DNA of 64,000 nt from JBJYIN01 sp046237015 (GTDB lineage: Bacteria; Pseudomonadota; Gammaproteobacteria; Enterobacterales; Enterobacteriaceae): NCBI RefSeq assembly GCF_046237015.1, contig NZ_JBJYIN010000008.1, forward strand, positions 124,001 to 188,000, read 5' to 3'. Shown piece by piece: positions 33,940 to 43,583 of the stretch. The first letter of the stretch is position 1. Every line of letters starts with the position of its first letter. The notes beneath the pieces are model-generated. The model was given only the letters and a program-made list of their open reading frames with translations. It did not search any database and was not told the DNA's origin. Both the position numbers and the translations under genes were made by a program.

Positions 33940-36219
33940 ATGCTCAATCAAGAACTGGAACTCAGTCTCAACATGGCTTTCGCCAGAGCGCGTGAGCACC
34001 GACATGAGTTTATGACCGTGGAGCATTTGCTGTTGGCTCTGCTCAGTAACCCGGCCGCGCGTGAAGCACTGGAGGCCTGTACGGTCGATTTAGCCGCACT
34101 ACGCCAGGAGCTAGAAGCATTCATTGAACAAACCACACCAACGCTACCGCAGAGCGATGAGGAGCGTGAGACACAACCGACGCTCAGTTTCCAACGTGTG
34201 TTGCAACGTGCCGTTTTTCATGTTCAGTCATCGGGGCGCAGCGAAGTCTCCGGGGCGAACGTGTTGGTTGCCATTTTCAGCGAGCAAGAATCCCAGGCTG
34301 CTTACCTGTTGCGTAAACATGATGTGAGTCGCCTTGATGTTGTGAATTTTATTTCTCACGGTACACGTAAAGAAGAGTCCGGACAGGCTCCGAGTCCGGA
34401 AACCCCTGTCAATGAAGAACAGGCCGGAGGGGAAGACCGTATGGAAAACTTCACCACCAATCTTAATCAATTGGCCCGCGTTGGCGGCATCGATCCCCTT
34501 ATCGGACGTGAGAAGGAATTAGAGAGAACGGTTCAGGTATTGTGCCGCCGCCGCAAGAATAACCCTCTGTTGGTGGGAGAGTCTGGCGTAGGTAAAACAG
34601 CGATAGCTGAAGGTCTCGCATGGCGAATTGTACAAGGCGATGTGCCGGAGGTTATGGCTGATGCCACGATTTATTCACTCGATATTGGCTCCCTGTTAGC
34701 CGGGACGAAATACCGTGGTGATTTCGAGAAGCGTTTCAAGGCGTTGCTAAAACAGTTGGAGCAGGATAAGAACAGCATTCTGTTTATCGATGAAATCCAC
34801 ACGATCATTGGTGCTGGGGCAGCCTCTGGTGGGCAGGTCGATGCGGCAAACTTGATCAAACCTCTGCTTTCCAGCGGTAAAATTCGTGTCATTGGTTCCA
34901 CAACGTATCAGGAATTCAGCAATATTTTTGAAAAGGATCGTGCGTTGGCCCGTCGTTTTCAGAAAATCGATATTACTGAACCCAGTGTGGATGAAACCGT
35001 ACAGATTATTAACGGTTTGAAGCCTAAATATGAAGCGCATCACGATGTGCGTTACACGGCAAAGGCCGTTCGTGCGGCCGTGGAACTGGCGGTGAAATAT
35101 ATCAACGATCGCCATTTGCCTGACAAGGCGATTGACGTGATTGATGAGGCTGGTGCGCGCAGTCGTCTCATGCCCGTGAGTAAACGCAAGAAAACGGTCA
35201 ATGTGGCGGATATCGAGTCTGTTGTGGCGCGTATTGCGCGTATTCCAGAAAAAACAGTATCGGCTAGCGATCGCGATGTGTTGAGGAATCTCAGTGACCG
35301 TCTGAAAATGTTGGTATTCGGTCAGGATAAAGCGATTGAAGCCTTATCGGAATCTATCAAGATGAGCCGGGCTGGATTGGGTCAGGAACGCAAGCCGGTT
35401 GGGTCTTTCCTGTTCGCTGGTCCGACGGGGGTGGGTAAAACAGAAGTGACTTTACAGTTGGCTAAGGCGCTGGATATTGAACTGCTTCGTTTTGATATGT
35501 CTGAGTATATGGAACGCCACACCGTCAGCCGTCTGATTGGTGCGCCTCCGGGATATGTTGGTTATGATCAAGGCGGTTTACTCACCGATGCCGTGATTAA
35601 ACATCCGCATTCAGTGTTATTGCTTGATGAGATCGAAAAAGCGCACCCTGACGTGTTTAACCTTCTGCTACAGGTCATGGATAACGGGACGTTAACGGAT
35701 AATAACGGGCGCAAGGCAGATTTCCGCAACGTTATTGTGGTCATGACTACGAACGCGGGTGTACGTGAAACGCAGCGTAAATCTATCGGTATTATCCATC
35801 AGGATAACAGTAGCGATGCGATGGAAGAGATCAAGAAGGTGTTTACGCCGGAGTTTCGTAACCGACTTGATGGCATCATCTGGTTCAATCATTTGTCGCC
35901 TGAAGTGATTCAGCAGGTGGTGGATAAATTCATTGTTGAGCTGCAAGCCCAATTGGATGCGAAAGGCGTGTCGCTGGAAGTCAGTGATGAGGCCCGTGAT
36001 TGGCTGGCAGAAAAAGGCTATGACAAAGCCATGGGCGCACGTCCAATGGCGCGTGTAATGCAGGAGAACCTGAAAAAACCGTTGGCGAACGAGTTGCTCT
36101 TTGGTTCATTAGTCGATGGTGGTTCGGTCAAAGTTGAACTGGATAAATCGGCTCAACAGTTAACTTATGGTTTCCAGAGTGCACAGAAACGTAAAGCCGA
36201 TGAGGGCGCGGTTCACTAG
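33940..36219 (+). CDS. clpA: ATP-dependent Clp protease ATPase subunit ClpA
   Basis: A 759-residue AAA+ unfoldase partnering ClpP. N-domain (about 1-145) followed by D1 with Walker A GESGVGKT and D2 with GPTGVGKT; Walker B motifs LFIDEIHTIIG and VLLLDEIEKAHP. The ClpP-binding loop reads IGIIHQDN (IGL in E. coli ClpA). The frame opens five codons earlier at a TTG; the ATG at 33940 preceded by GGGGGAGG is chosen. Followed by a strong terminator. Confidence 0.96.
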   Translation: MLNQELELSLNMAFARAREHRHEFMTVEHLLLALLSNPAAREALEACTVDLAALRQELEAFIEQTTPTLPQSDEERETQPTLSFQRVLQRAVFHVQSSGRSEVSGANVLVAIFSEQESQAAYLLRKHDVSRLDVVNFISHGTRKEESGQAPSPETPVNEEQAGGEDRMENFTTNLNQLARVGGIDPLIGREKELERTVQVLCRRRKNNPLLVGESGVGKTAIAEGLAWRIVQGDVPEVMADATIYSLDIGSLLAGTKYRGDFEKRFKALLKQLEQDKNSILFIDEIHTIIGAGAASGGQVDAANLIKPLLSSGKIRVIGSTTYQEFSNIFEKDRALARRFQKIDITEPSVDETVQIINGLKPKYEAHHDVRYTAKAVRAAVELAVKYINDRHLPDKAIDVIDEAGARSRLMPVSKRKKTVNVADIESVVARIARIPEKTVSASDRDVLRNLSDRLKMLVFGQDKAIEALSESIKMSRAGLGQERKPVGSFLFAGPTGVGKTEVTLQLAKALDIELLRFDMSEYMERHTVSRLIGAPPGYVGYDQGGLLTDAVIKHPHSVLLLDEIEKAHPDVFNLLLQVMDNGTLTDNNGRKADFRNVIVVMTTNAGVRETQRKSIGIIHQDNSSDAMEEIKKVFTPEFRNRLDGIIWFNHLSPEVIQQVVDKFIVELQAQLDAKGVSLEVSDEARDWLAEKGYDKAMGARPMARVMQENLKKPLANELLFGSLVDGGSVKVELDKSAQQLTYGFQSAQKRKADEGAVH

Positions 36220-36277
36220 TGTGATGAGCTGATTATTGGTTCATCTCTCCCGTGAAGGCGCTGTCTTTTATATACCC

Positions 36278-36307
36278 ATCCCCGATGCATTCGTCGGGGA
36301 TTTTTTA
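36278..36307 (+). terminator. Rho-independent terminator of clpSA
   Basis: 8-bp stem ATCCCCGA / TCGGGGAT with an 8-base loop followed by TTTTTT, 58 bases after clpA. Confidence 0.88.
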
Positions 36308-36374
36308 TGTTGGGTCATCCTTGGCAATGACCACACAGCCTCTATCGTAATAAAACAATCTTTTTAGGGAAAAA

Positions 36375-38000
36375 ATGATGCATAGGTATTACAGCAAACA
36401 GGATGTCATGGCATTGATCGCACGAGCACAAACCGGAGACGTTGAGGCTTGGTTCGAACTTAGCAGCATGCATACGTCATTGAGTTGTTTGGGAAGTACG
36501 GCAGATTCAGTGTCCGAGACTACGGTGATAACGACTCGGGAGGACGCACAGGCACTAACGGCACGCCTGCTGGATTATTCTGCCAAGCGTCGAGCATTCC
36601 TTGAAAAGCATGGCGCTGGTGATGAGCTTGTACAGGCTTGCCATATCACCGATTTTTTCGATCTGATGCTGGTTCAGCGCAAATATGCTTTCGAAAGGGA
36701 TGGTCGCTGGCAGGTGGAAGATCGCGCACCTGAAGACGGAGAGGCGGGACGCTGGTGCATCGATGTCTATGCTATCTTCCATGCTGGTAACGGACAGCAT
36801 CATGCCTGCGTGATGTTACCGTTATCTGCTCAGACGCCTGTCGGACTGACGCATCAAAACGATGCCTATATCATTGAGGGCGAACAGGGCGCACCGTATG
36901 TTATCCGCATATGGAATCTGTTGTCTTATATCATCGACCAGGAATTGCTCCCACCAGTTGCAACCGAGGAGGAGATAGAAACCTTTTTTCTCGATACGCT
37001 GATTGAAAATCCCCGTCCCATTGTGTTGCCTGATTTGGGAACCTTTGAATTTGCACTTGATGCAAAGAAATTTTACGGCACGCTGAATGTGAATGGCGAT
37101 CGTGTGCGAATTGAGATACCCAGAGCGGATCGTCCGGTTGTCATTGAAATTATTGAGCAGTTTGCCAGGCAATGTGCCCGACAGGAGCAGTCCGCCCGCC
37201 GTTATATTATGCAACAGTGGTCAGCATTGTGTGGTGCTGCTGGTGATGGTACGGTTCCGAATGCGGAAACGATGCCAGACCGTTTGCATCTACGGGAGGT
37301 ATCGCTGAAGCGGAATGGCAGCAGTCAGTGGACATATGGTATAGGCGACGATGAAGATGGGCGCTTGACGGTAGAAGCGATTAATAAACGCTTCAAGTTG
37401 ACCGGCCTGCAATGCCGTTCTGGAGTGCCTGAAGCATTAAGCGAGCATGTACGGTTATTTGCCGCAGAGCAAGCTGGTGCTTTCTGGAATGGTATATGGC
37501 AAGCGACGGATTGTACTGATGTGTTACCTATCGCGGATTTTGTGTCTGCATTGCATTTGTTAGCGGTCAAGCTGGATGACAAAAAACGCTTGTTGTTCAC
37601 GTTTGAAACGGCTGGTGAGATCGGTTGTGGTATTGAGATAGCCTATACGGCTCGCTACGGTTGTAAGCTGGTGCGGCAATTTGTACGCATTGAAGCTGTT
37701 TCAGATAAGGCGATTGCTCCCCATTGCGAAATTGCTGCCCGTTTACGGCAACTGGAAACAAAAGCTCGCCAACAAGCAGCCAAGGACTTATTGATATTCT
37801 GGAACGAAGATTGGCGAGATGTCGATTTTGAAGACGAATTGACCGCTGAGCAGTTTGCGGCGCAGTTGGTGCTGCAAGACATCGTATTTGAAGGCCAGAA
37901 AAAACTGGCGTTGGAGTACGTTATTTCGGAGCCGCCGATTTCAGTTAATATCAGTTGTACGCCACAGCGTGGTTTTGTTTACGCTTCACTGGGAGAGTAA
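36375..38000 (+). CDS. unrecognised 541-residue protein with internal repeats
   Basis: I do not recognise a characterised homologue. The protein is soluble, without signal peptide or membrane span. The C-terminal half looks like three tandem units (about 270-350, 362-440 and 463-541). Each starts with a helix ending in a conserved tryptophan (YIMQQW, WNGIW, LIFWNEDW), followed by a segment such as FVSALHLLAVKL or FAAQLVLQDIVF and a beta-rich stretch. The last unit resembles DUF2262-type domains from memory, which is weak evidence. Residues 10-32 vaguely resemble a Sel1 helix pair. Two ATGs (36375, 36378) follow AGGGA; the second has better spacing. It lies between clpA and infA, convergent with a NADAR gene, six bases between stop codons. 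No function can be given. Confidence 0.85.
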   Translation: MMHRYYSKQDVMALIARAQTGDVEAWFELSSMHTSLSCLGSTADSVSETTVITTREDAQALTARLLDYSAKRRAFLEKHGAGDELVQACHITDFFDLMLVQRKYAFERDGRWQVEDRAPEDGEAGRWCIDVYAIFHAGNGQHHACVMLPLSAQTPVGLTHQNDAYIIEGEQGAPYVIRIWNLLSYIIDQELLPPVATEEEIETFFLDTLIENPRPIVLPDLGTFEFALDAKKFYGTLNVNGDRVRIEIPRADRPVVIEIIEQFARQCARQEQSARRYIMQQWSALCGAAGDGTVPNAETMPDRLHLREVSLKRNGSSQWTYGIGDDEDGRLTVEAINKRFKLTGLQCRSGVPEALSEHVRLFAAEQAGAFWNGIWQATDCTDVLPIADFVSALHLLAVKLDDKKRLLFTFETAGEIGCGIEIAYTARYGCKLVRQFVRIEAVSDKAIAPHCEIAARLRQLETKARQQAAKDLLIFWNEDWRDVDFEDELTAEQFAAQLVLQDIVFEGQKKLALEYVISEPPISVNISCTPQRGFVYASLGE

Positions 38001-38006
38001 CAACAG

Positions 38007-38612
38007 TTAGTGATCTTGGATATGGGACGTGGTATCGACCATATCCTGACGTACCTTCATCAGCGCAAATCCCAACAAATTTAGACCGCGCCATAGAGTA
38101 GGGTTGCTTGCTCGCGCGTCATCTTGAGCGAGTCCAATCCCCCAAATACGATCTACAGGGCTCGCTTCGACCAGAATACGTGATTTTGTTTGTACCAGAT
38201 AGTCACGTAGTTTAGGGTTTTGACTGAATTTAGCTTGATTAGCCCGTACTACGATGTTGAAACGTTGAGCTAGCCATTCGGTATCAACAAAATCTCGAAC
38301 TTGCCGGCCCAGATCTTTGGCTGCTCCCGGTGTGGACGCTAGCAGAATTTTTTGGCGGGTGGGTTCGTCGTTAAAAAGACGGGCTTTTTCCGCCATCATA
38401 AAATGTTCAGCACTAGGATAGTGATCACCATCGACCACAAAAGGGGCGCAGAACCATTGGCTGAAGCAACTGGCCGTTACATCGGATTTATCGGATCGGT
38501 GGCCCCAGAAAAAAATGTATTTGAGTTTTTCACCTTGACTGAAACGCTGCTGCAGCGCAGTTAAGTACTGAGTATCGTCAACTCGTGGGAAACTTTTGCT
38601 GTAGTGATTCAT
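38007..38612 (-). CDS. NADAR-family N-glycosidase (YbiA-like)
   Basis: A 201-residue protein dominated by a NADAR domain: IFFWGHR, FSQWFCAPFVVDGDHYPSAEHFMM, then KILLASTPGAAKDLGRQV and RIWGIGLAQDD. E. coli YbiA, 160 residues, belongs to this family and hydrolyses N-glycosidic bonds of riboflavin-pathway intermediates; other NADAR proteins remove ADP-ribose from guanine and act as antitoxins of DarT-type toxins. No DarT-like gene is seen in this window. The 40 extra residues are mostly an N-terminal extension. Convergent with the 541-residue gene. Confidence 0.82.
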   Translation of the reverse strand: MNHYSKSFPRVDDTQYLTALQQRFSQGEKLKYIFFWGHRSDKSDVTASCFSQWFCAPFVVDGDHYPSAEHFMMAEKARLFNDEPTRQKILLASTPGAAKDLGRQVRDFVDTEWLAQRFNIVVRANQAKFSQNPKLRDYLVQTKSRILVEASPVDRIWGIGLAQDDARASNPTLWRGLNLLGFALMKVRQDMVDTTSHIQDH

Positions 38613-38677
38613 GGATAACCCGGAATAATATGGTCAATGACTGTGGTTTCTACTGAGTAATGTGGCATAAACACAAC

Positions 38678-38703
38678 AACCCTTGCCGATAACGGAAAGG
38701 GTT
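38678..38703 (-). terminator. terminator of infA
   Basis: AACCCTT / AAGGGTT outer stem plus inner CCG / CGG, followed on the minus strand by a U-rich TTGTTGTGTTT; 54 bases beyond the infA stop. Confidence 0.75.
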
Positions 38704-38756
38704 GCGGAGATAGGACATCCTCGGAAATCGCTGAAGGTCAGCGATGGGCGAACCGG

Positions 38757-38975
38757 TTAACGGCTGCGGAAGACAATGCGGCCTTTGCTCAGGTCGTACG
38801 GGGTCAGCTCTACAGTGACTTTGTCACCCGTCAGGATGCGGATATAGTTTTTACGCATTTTACCGGAGATATGAGCGGTAACCACGTGCCCGTTTTCCAA
38901 TTCAACGCGGAACATGGTATTGGGCAGCGTATCAAGCACGGTGCCTTGCATTTCAATATTGTCTTCTTTGGCCAT
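38757..38975 (-). CDS. infA: translation initiation factor IF-1
   Basis: A 72-residue S1/OB-fold protein that binds the ribosomal A site during initiation. MAKEDNIEMQGTVLDTLPNTMFRVELENGHVV and the end DLSKGRIVFRSR are essentially those of E. coli IF-1. AGGAT ribosome binding site. Preceded by aat, 117 bases away, as in E. coli. Confidence 0.97.
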   Translation of the reverse strand: MAKEDNIEMQGTVLDTLPNTMFRVELENGHVVTAHISGKMRKNYIRILTGDKVTVELTPYDLSKGRIVFRSR

Positions 38976-39092
38976 CGAATCCTCTAGGTCTAACTACCTT
39001 TGTTTTTTTAACCGGCAAGATAATGCCGAAAAACCCACATTATGTAAAGAAGCGTTCATAAGCAGAATGTTGTTTACGAACGATGCATTTCT

Positions 39093-39797
39093 CTATCGTA
39101 TGGGTTCCGCCAATATTTGGGGTACCCAACAACGGTCAACAACAGGGATATCCCGTAGCTGAAAAAGAAACTGTAAAAAGTGTTCGCGGGGTATTTCACG
39201 AACGCCCAATGAGGCGGTATGTGCATTCAATACCTGACAATCAATCAACCTACCGCCGCAATCGGTAAAATGTTGTTGGAACGTCAGCAAGGCATACTTG
39301 GAAGCATTCTCTGCGAGACTGAACATGGATTCGCCGCAAAACAAACTGCCTTGTGCGATACCGTATAGTCCACCAACAAGTGCGCTATTCTGCCACACTT
39401 CGACAGAATGTGCTTGTCCAGACTGATGAAGTTCGCAATAAGCAGCGATAATTTCCGGTGTAATCCAGGTTCCACCTTCGTGTTCGCGTGAACAGGCCGT
39501 AATCACGTCGTTAAAGGCACGATTTATCGTGACAGAATAATCATGCTTACGCAGAAATTTTTTTAGACTACGGCTAATGTGAAACTCATTAGGAAATAAC
39601 ACCGCACGAGGATCGGGTGACCACCATAAAATTGGTTCACCAGGAGAATACCAGGGAAAAATTCCCTGCCGATAGGCGGTTTTTAATCGGACAGGGGAGA
39701 GATCGCCACCAAATGCCAATAGTCCGTTTGGTTCATGCAATGCATAACCCGGTTCGGGAAAATGAAGCGGATCAGATGAAAGTTGATACAGTTGCAT
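39093..39797 (-). CDS. aat: leucyl/phenylalanyl-tRNA-protein transferase Aat
   Basis: A 234-residue enzyme that adds Leu or Phe to proteins with N-terminal Arg or Lys, making N-degrons read by ClpS/ClpAP. Conserved motifs GGDLSP, FPWYSPGEPILWWSPDPRAVL and GIAQGSLFCGESMFS are present. It begins 11 bases after cydC and is probably in the cydDC transcript. Confidence 0.95.
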   Translation of the reverse strand: MQLYQLSSDPLHFPEPGYALHEPNGLLAFGGDLSPVRLKTAYRQGIFPWYSPGEPILWWSPDPRAVLFPNEFHISRSLKKFLRKHDYSVTINRAFNDVITACSREHEGGTWITPEIIAAYCELHQSGQAHSVEVWQNSALVGGLYGIAQGSLFCGESMFSLAENASKYALLTFQQHFTDCGGRLIDCQVLNAHTASLGVREIPREHFLQFLFQLRDIPVVDRCWVPQILAEPIR

Positions 39798-39808
39798 AAC
39801 GTTTTAGG

Positions 39809-41575
39809 TTAGACCCCATGAGAATCAATAGTCTGGCGGAATTGCCAGTAACGTCCCTGTTGCTGGATGAGTGCCTGATGGCTACCTTCCTCAATAATCT
39901 GGCCGCCATCCATGATGCAAATGCGATCCATGGAATCGAGGTCATACAAACGGTGAGTGATGACAATGAGCGTCTTTCCTGCACAATGTTGACGCAGTAA
40001 TCGCAATATTCGCCGTTCGGTTTCAGCATCCAGACCTTCGGTTGGCTCATCAAGAAGCACTAGCGGTGCGGAGTGCAACAATGCCCGAGCAAGACCGATA
40101 CGGCGCTGTTCTCCGCCAGAAAGTTGGCGGCCTCCTTCTCCATACCAACCGTTCAGCCCCTCATTCTCCAGAAGCCTCTCCAGGCCGACTTGTTGCAATA
40201 CCTCAACAAGCTGCATATCACTGGCATCGGGCGCTGCGAGGGTGAGATTGTCACGCAACGTAGCGCTGAACAGGTGTACGCGTTGTGGGACGACGCTCAT
40301 CATGGCGCGTAATTCATTTTCTGCCCAGGATGAAAGTGGCTGGCCATTTAATAGAATTGTGCCTTGATCGCTGTCCCAGGCGCGGGTAAGCAGTTGCAGT
40401 AGGGTGGATTTGCCACACCCTGTACGGCCAAGCAGTGCAATGTGTTCGCCAGCCTGAATATTCAATGAAATTCCCTGTAAGACGGGTAAAGGCTGTTCGG
40501 GGTAGGTAAAACCGACGTTATGCAAAACTAACGCTGCCTCTGGCACGGCTGATGGCCCCTGTTCAGGAAATGTCACCATCGGTGTTTGACGGATGAGGTG
40601 ATCGACCCTTGCGGCGGACGCGATCACCTGTCCCATATGTTGAAAAGCGCCTGCGACGGGAGTGAGTGCCTCAAAAAGCGCCAGAGAGGCAAAAACGAAG
40701 AGTGCAATCAGTGCGCCAGGTTGCGTATCACCGCCAACGCCGTCTGCAGCGAGCCATAGCATCAGGGTGACGGTCAGCCCGCTGCACATAATCATTATCG
40801 CCTGTGAGAGTCCGGTTAAGTTAGTCTGCTGTTTCTGACGCTGTAGCCATTCGCTTTCCAGGGTTGCTAGCTGCTGACGAAATATTGACAACGCGCCAAA
40901 TACCGTCAATTCAGCCTGACCCTGTAACCAGGTAGTCAGTTGCGTTCGATATTGTGCTCGTAGCGCGGTCAAATCATGCCCGATCGTTTTACCGGCCCGA
41001 TAAAATACGACAGGAAGAATAAACCACAGCGCCAGCGTGATGGCACATAGCGTCAAGGCCAGTGAGGTATCCAGCCAACTGAGGCCGTAAGAGACCAGGA
41101 GAATGACTAATAACGCACTGACCAGAGGGGAAATAACGCGCAGATACAAATGGTCGAGTGTATCCACATCGGCGACCAGACGATTTAAGAGTTCTGCCTG
41201 ACGAAAGCGTGCGATGCCCCCCGGGGACAGCGGAAGAATACGAGAAAAGGTAAAAACGCGCAGATGCTGCAAGACACGGAAAGTCGCATCGTGGCTAACC
41301 AACCGTTCAGCATAACGTCCTGCCGTGCGGGTAATCGCAGCTCCCCGGACGCCAGCGGCAGGCAGCATATAGTTGAACGTAAGAAGGCCCGCAATACCCG
41401 CCAGCGCAGCGCCGGCTAAAAACCAGCCGGACAAGGTAAGTAGGGCGATGCTAGCCAATAGCGTAAAAATCGCCAGAACGACCCCGAGGCTTAATCGCCA
41501 AATATGGCGTCGATAGAGGGCAAGAAAGGGCTTTAATACTTGTCTTGTCGTTCTGGATGTTGTGACATCGGACAT
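39809..41575 (-). CDS. cydC: heterodimeric ABC exporter subunit CydC
   Basis: A 588-residue fused permease-ATPase: six spans in the first ~310 residues, then a nucleotide-binding domain with Walker A GRTGCGKST, signature LSGGEQRR and Walker B LVLLDEPTEGLD. With CydD it exports glutathione and cysteine to the periplasm and is needed for cytochrome bd assembly. Its ATG lies one base beyond the cydD stop, so expression is coupled. Confidence 0.95.
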   Translation of the reverse strand: MSDVTTSRTTRQVLKPFLALYRRHIWRLSLGVVLAIFTLLASIALLTLSGWFLAGAALAGIAGLLTFNYMLPAAGVRGAAITRTAGRYAERLVSHDATFRVLQHLRVFTFSRILPLSPGGIARFRQAELLNRLVADVDTLDHLYLRVISPLVSALLVILLVSYGLSWLDTSLALTLCAITLALWFILPVVFYRAGKTIGHDLTALRAQYRTQLTTWLQGQAELTVFGALSIFRQQLATLESEWLQRQKQQTNLTGLSQAIMIMCSGLTVTLMLWLAADGVGGDTQPGALIALFVFASLALFEALTPVAGAFQHMGQVIASAARVDHLIRQTPMVTFPEQGPSAVPEAALVLHNVGFTYPEQPLPVLQGISLNIQAGEHIALLGRTGCGKSTLLQLLTRAWDSDQGTILLNGQPLSSWAENELRAMMSVVPQRVHLFSATLRDNLTLAAPDASDMQLVEVLQQVGLERLLENEGLNGWYGEGGRQLSGGEQRRIGLARALLHSAPLVLLDEPTEGLDAETERRILRLLRQHCAGKTLIVITHRLYDLDSMDRICIMDGGQIIEEGSHQALIQQQGRYWQFRQTIDSHGV

Positions 41576-41576
41576 A

Positions 41577-43343
41577 TTATAGCTCTCCCTGTCGCTGTGC
41601 TATCAGGTCGGAAAATGCGCCGGATTGTGTGCTGAGCGACAGGTAATCACCTTGTTGAATCAGACGGCCATTCTCCATAACCCAGATAGCATCGTAATTA
41701 ACCGTATCGTTTAATTGATGTGTGACCAAAAGCGTTGTTTGATGGTGTGAAGCTTCACTTAACGCCGTCATTACACGATGCTCGCTATGGGCATCCAGAC
41801 TGGCGCTGGGCTCATCCAGCAGCAAAAGCGCACAGGGTTTTATTAACGCCCTAGCCACAGCGACACGCTGTGCCTGACCAACGGAAAGACGAGCCGCTCC
41901 ATCGCCGATAGTGGTTTCCAGACCGTGTGGTAACAGTGGGAGAAACTCATGGACGTATGCTTGTTCCAGCGCTTTCTGGCAGTCATCATCGGTGGCCTGA
42001 CGGTTACCCAACAGAATATTTGCACGCAGCGTCTGTTCCGGCAAGTGGGGGTTTTGCCCCACCCAACTGAGTTGTTTACGCCACGAATCAGGGGTGAGTG
42101 TATTGAGTTCGATACCGTTAACGGTGAGTGAGCCGCGGTAGGGCAGAAAGCCGAGTAATGCATTCAAGAGCGAACTTTTTCCCGCGCCACTGATACCGAC
42201 TAACGCAATCCGTTTGCCAGCCTCAATAGTAAATGACAGTGGCTGCGTTAACGGGGTGCCGTCTGACGCCAGTACGACCAGATCGGTGGCCTGAATCTCG
42301 ATGGGGCCTTGACTCTGGTATTCCCGATCGCCGAAGCCGACCGTTTCTCCCTCTGTTGCTAAAAAGGTGACCAGCGATTCTGCTGCGCCGACTGCCTGTG
42401 CCTTTGCATGATAAAACGTACCTAGGTCACGTAATGGCTGGAAGAACTCTGGAGCCAGGATCAGAACCAAAAATCCGGCAAAGAGTGTAACGCCCGTACC
42501 GTAGTGTCCGAAATTCAATTCGCCTAAATAGGAAAAGCCAAAATAAACGGCAACGACAGCAATGGAGATGGAGGCAAAAAATTCCAGTACCCCCGAGGAT
42601 AGAAATGCCATTCTCAGCACTTCCATTGTTCGGCTGCGAAATGCCTCGGAAGCATCATGGATGCGATCGGTTTCTGAACGACCACGATGAAATAATCGTA
42701 GTGTTTCCAATCCGCGCAGGCGGTCGAGAAAATGGCCACTTAAGCGAGCCAGTGCCTCAAAATTGCGCCGGTTAGCATCGGCTGCTCCCACGCCAACTAA
42801 TGCCATAAACAGAGGGATTAATGGCGCAGTGAGAAGCAGAATGAGGCCAGCGGCCCAATTGATCGGGAAAATCGCTATAAGTATCAGTATCGGGATGAGT
42901 ACCGCCAGATACATTTGTGGAAGGTAGCGGGAATAGTAATCCTGCATATCTTCAATTTGTTCTAGAATCATCGTGGCCCAACTTCCCGCCGGTTTGCCCT
43001 GAATCCAGGAGGGACCTAACTGTTGCAATCGGTCCAATACCAGCTTGCGTATCTGCTGTCGTACCGCCTGTCCGCACATAAAACCAACCCGTTCGCGTAA
43101 CAGGTTATTGAGTGCGCGTAATACGAAAATGGTACCCAGCAATAGAAAAGAAGAAAGTAATGACTCTTTCGGTGCCTGTTCAATAATCAGCGCATGGAGC
43201 AACGTCGCTAATAACCATGCCTGTGCAACAATAAATGCACCGCTCAGAAAACCGAGTAAAAGTGAAATGCGTAACCAACGCTGCGCCAATTTGCTTTGTT
43301 GTCGGAGCCATTTGGTCAGTTCTTGTTGTCTGGTTTGTTTCAT
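41577..43343 (-). CDS. cydD: heterodimeric ABC exporter subunit CydD
   Basis: A 588-residue permease-ATPase partner of CydC. Membrane domain with AADANRRNFEALARLSGHFLDRLRGLETLRLF; ATPase domain with Walker A GISGAGKSS, signature LSVGQAQR (a degenerate form also seen in E. coli CydD) and Walker B LLLLDEPSASLD. The ATG at 43343 gives the family start MKQTRQQELTKWL; an in-frame ATG at 43361 lacks a ribosome binding site. A TGTTAATGAT upstream (43376) weakly resembles an ArcA site. Confidence 0.95.
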   Translation of the reverse strand: MKQTRQQELTKWLRQQSKLAQRWLRISLLLGFLSGAFIVAQAWLLATLLHALIIEQAPKESLLSSFLLLGTIFVLRALNNLLRERVGFMCGQAVRQQIRKLVLDRLQQLGPSWIQGKPAGSWATMILEQIEDMQDYYSRYLPQMYLAVLIPILILIAIFPINWAAGLILLLTAPLIPLFMALVGVGAADANRRNFEALARLSGHFLDRLRGLETLRLFHRGRSETDRIHDASEAFRSRTMEVLRMAFLSSGVLEFFASISIAVVAVYFGFSYLGELNFGHYGTGVTLFAGFLVLILAPEFFQPLRDLGTFYHAKAQAVGAAESLVTFLATEGETVGFGDREYQSQGPIEIQATDLVVLASDGTPLTQPLSFTIEAGKRIALVGISGAGKSSLLNALLGFLPYRGSLTVNGIELNTLTPDSWRKQLSWVGQNPHLPEQTLRANILLGNRQATDDDCQKALEQAYVHEFLPLLPHGLETTIGDGAARLSVGQAQRVAVARALIKPCALLLLDEPSASLDAHSEHRVMTALSEASHHQTTLLVTHQLNDTVNYDAIWVMENGRLIQQGDYLSLSTQSGAFSDLIAQRQGEL

Positions 43344-43583
43344 CAGGCACCAGGTTGTCATGTCACATGAAGAGTGTTAATGATAAATAACGCTTACATA
43401 ACCAACGCTTAACAACTTTATTCATTAATCCTCAGAATGGGGTCATGTTACCTCGACAAGAGCGGACTGCAAATCAAAAGGAGGCATGGAATGAGGGGAA
43501 TGATCAATTTTGGGCTGATAGGAGGGCACAAGAGAAATGCATCCAGAAAGCGGTGAGTCTTTACCGGATGCAATGAGGAAATG

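Noticed and set aside
38007..38612. NADAR gene as antitoxin of a DarT-NADAR pair
   Set aside because: No DarT-like ADP-ribosyltransferase motif is recognised in the neighbouring 541-residue protein, and the genes are convergent rather than in one operon.
43376..43391. ArcA-like TGTTAATGAT upstream of cydD
   Set aside because: Single short AT-rich match; too degenerate to annotate as a site.
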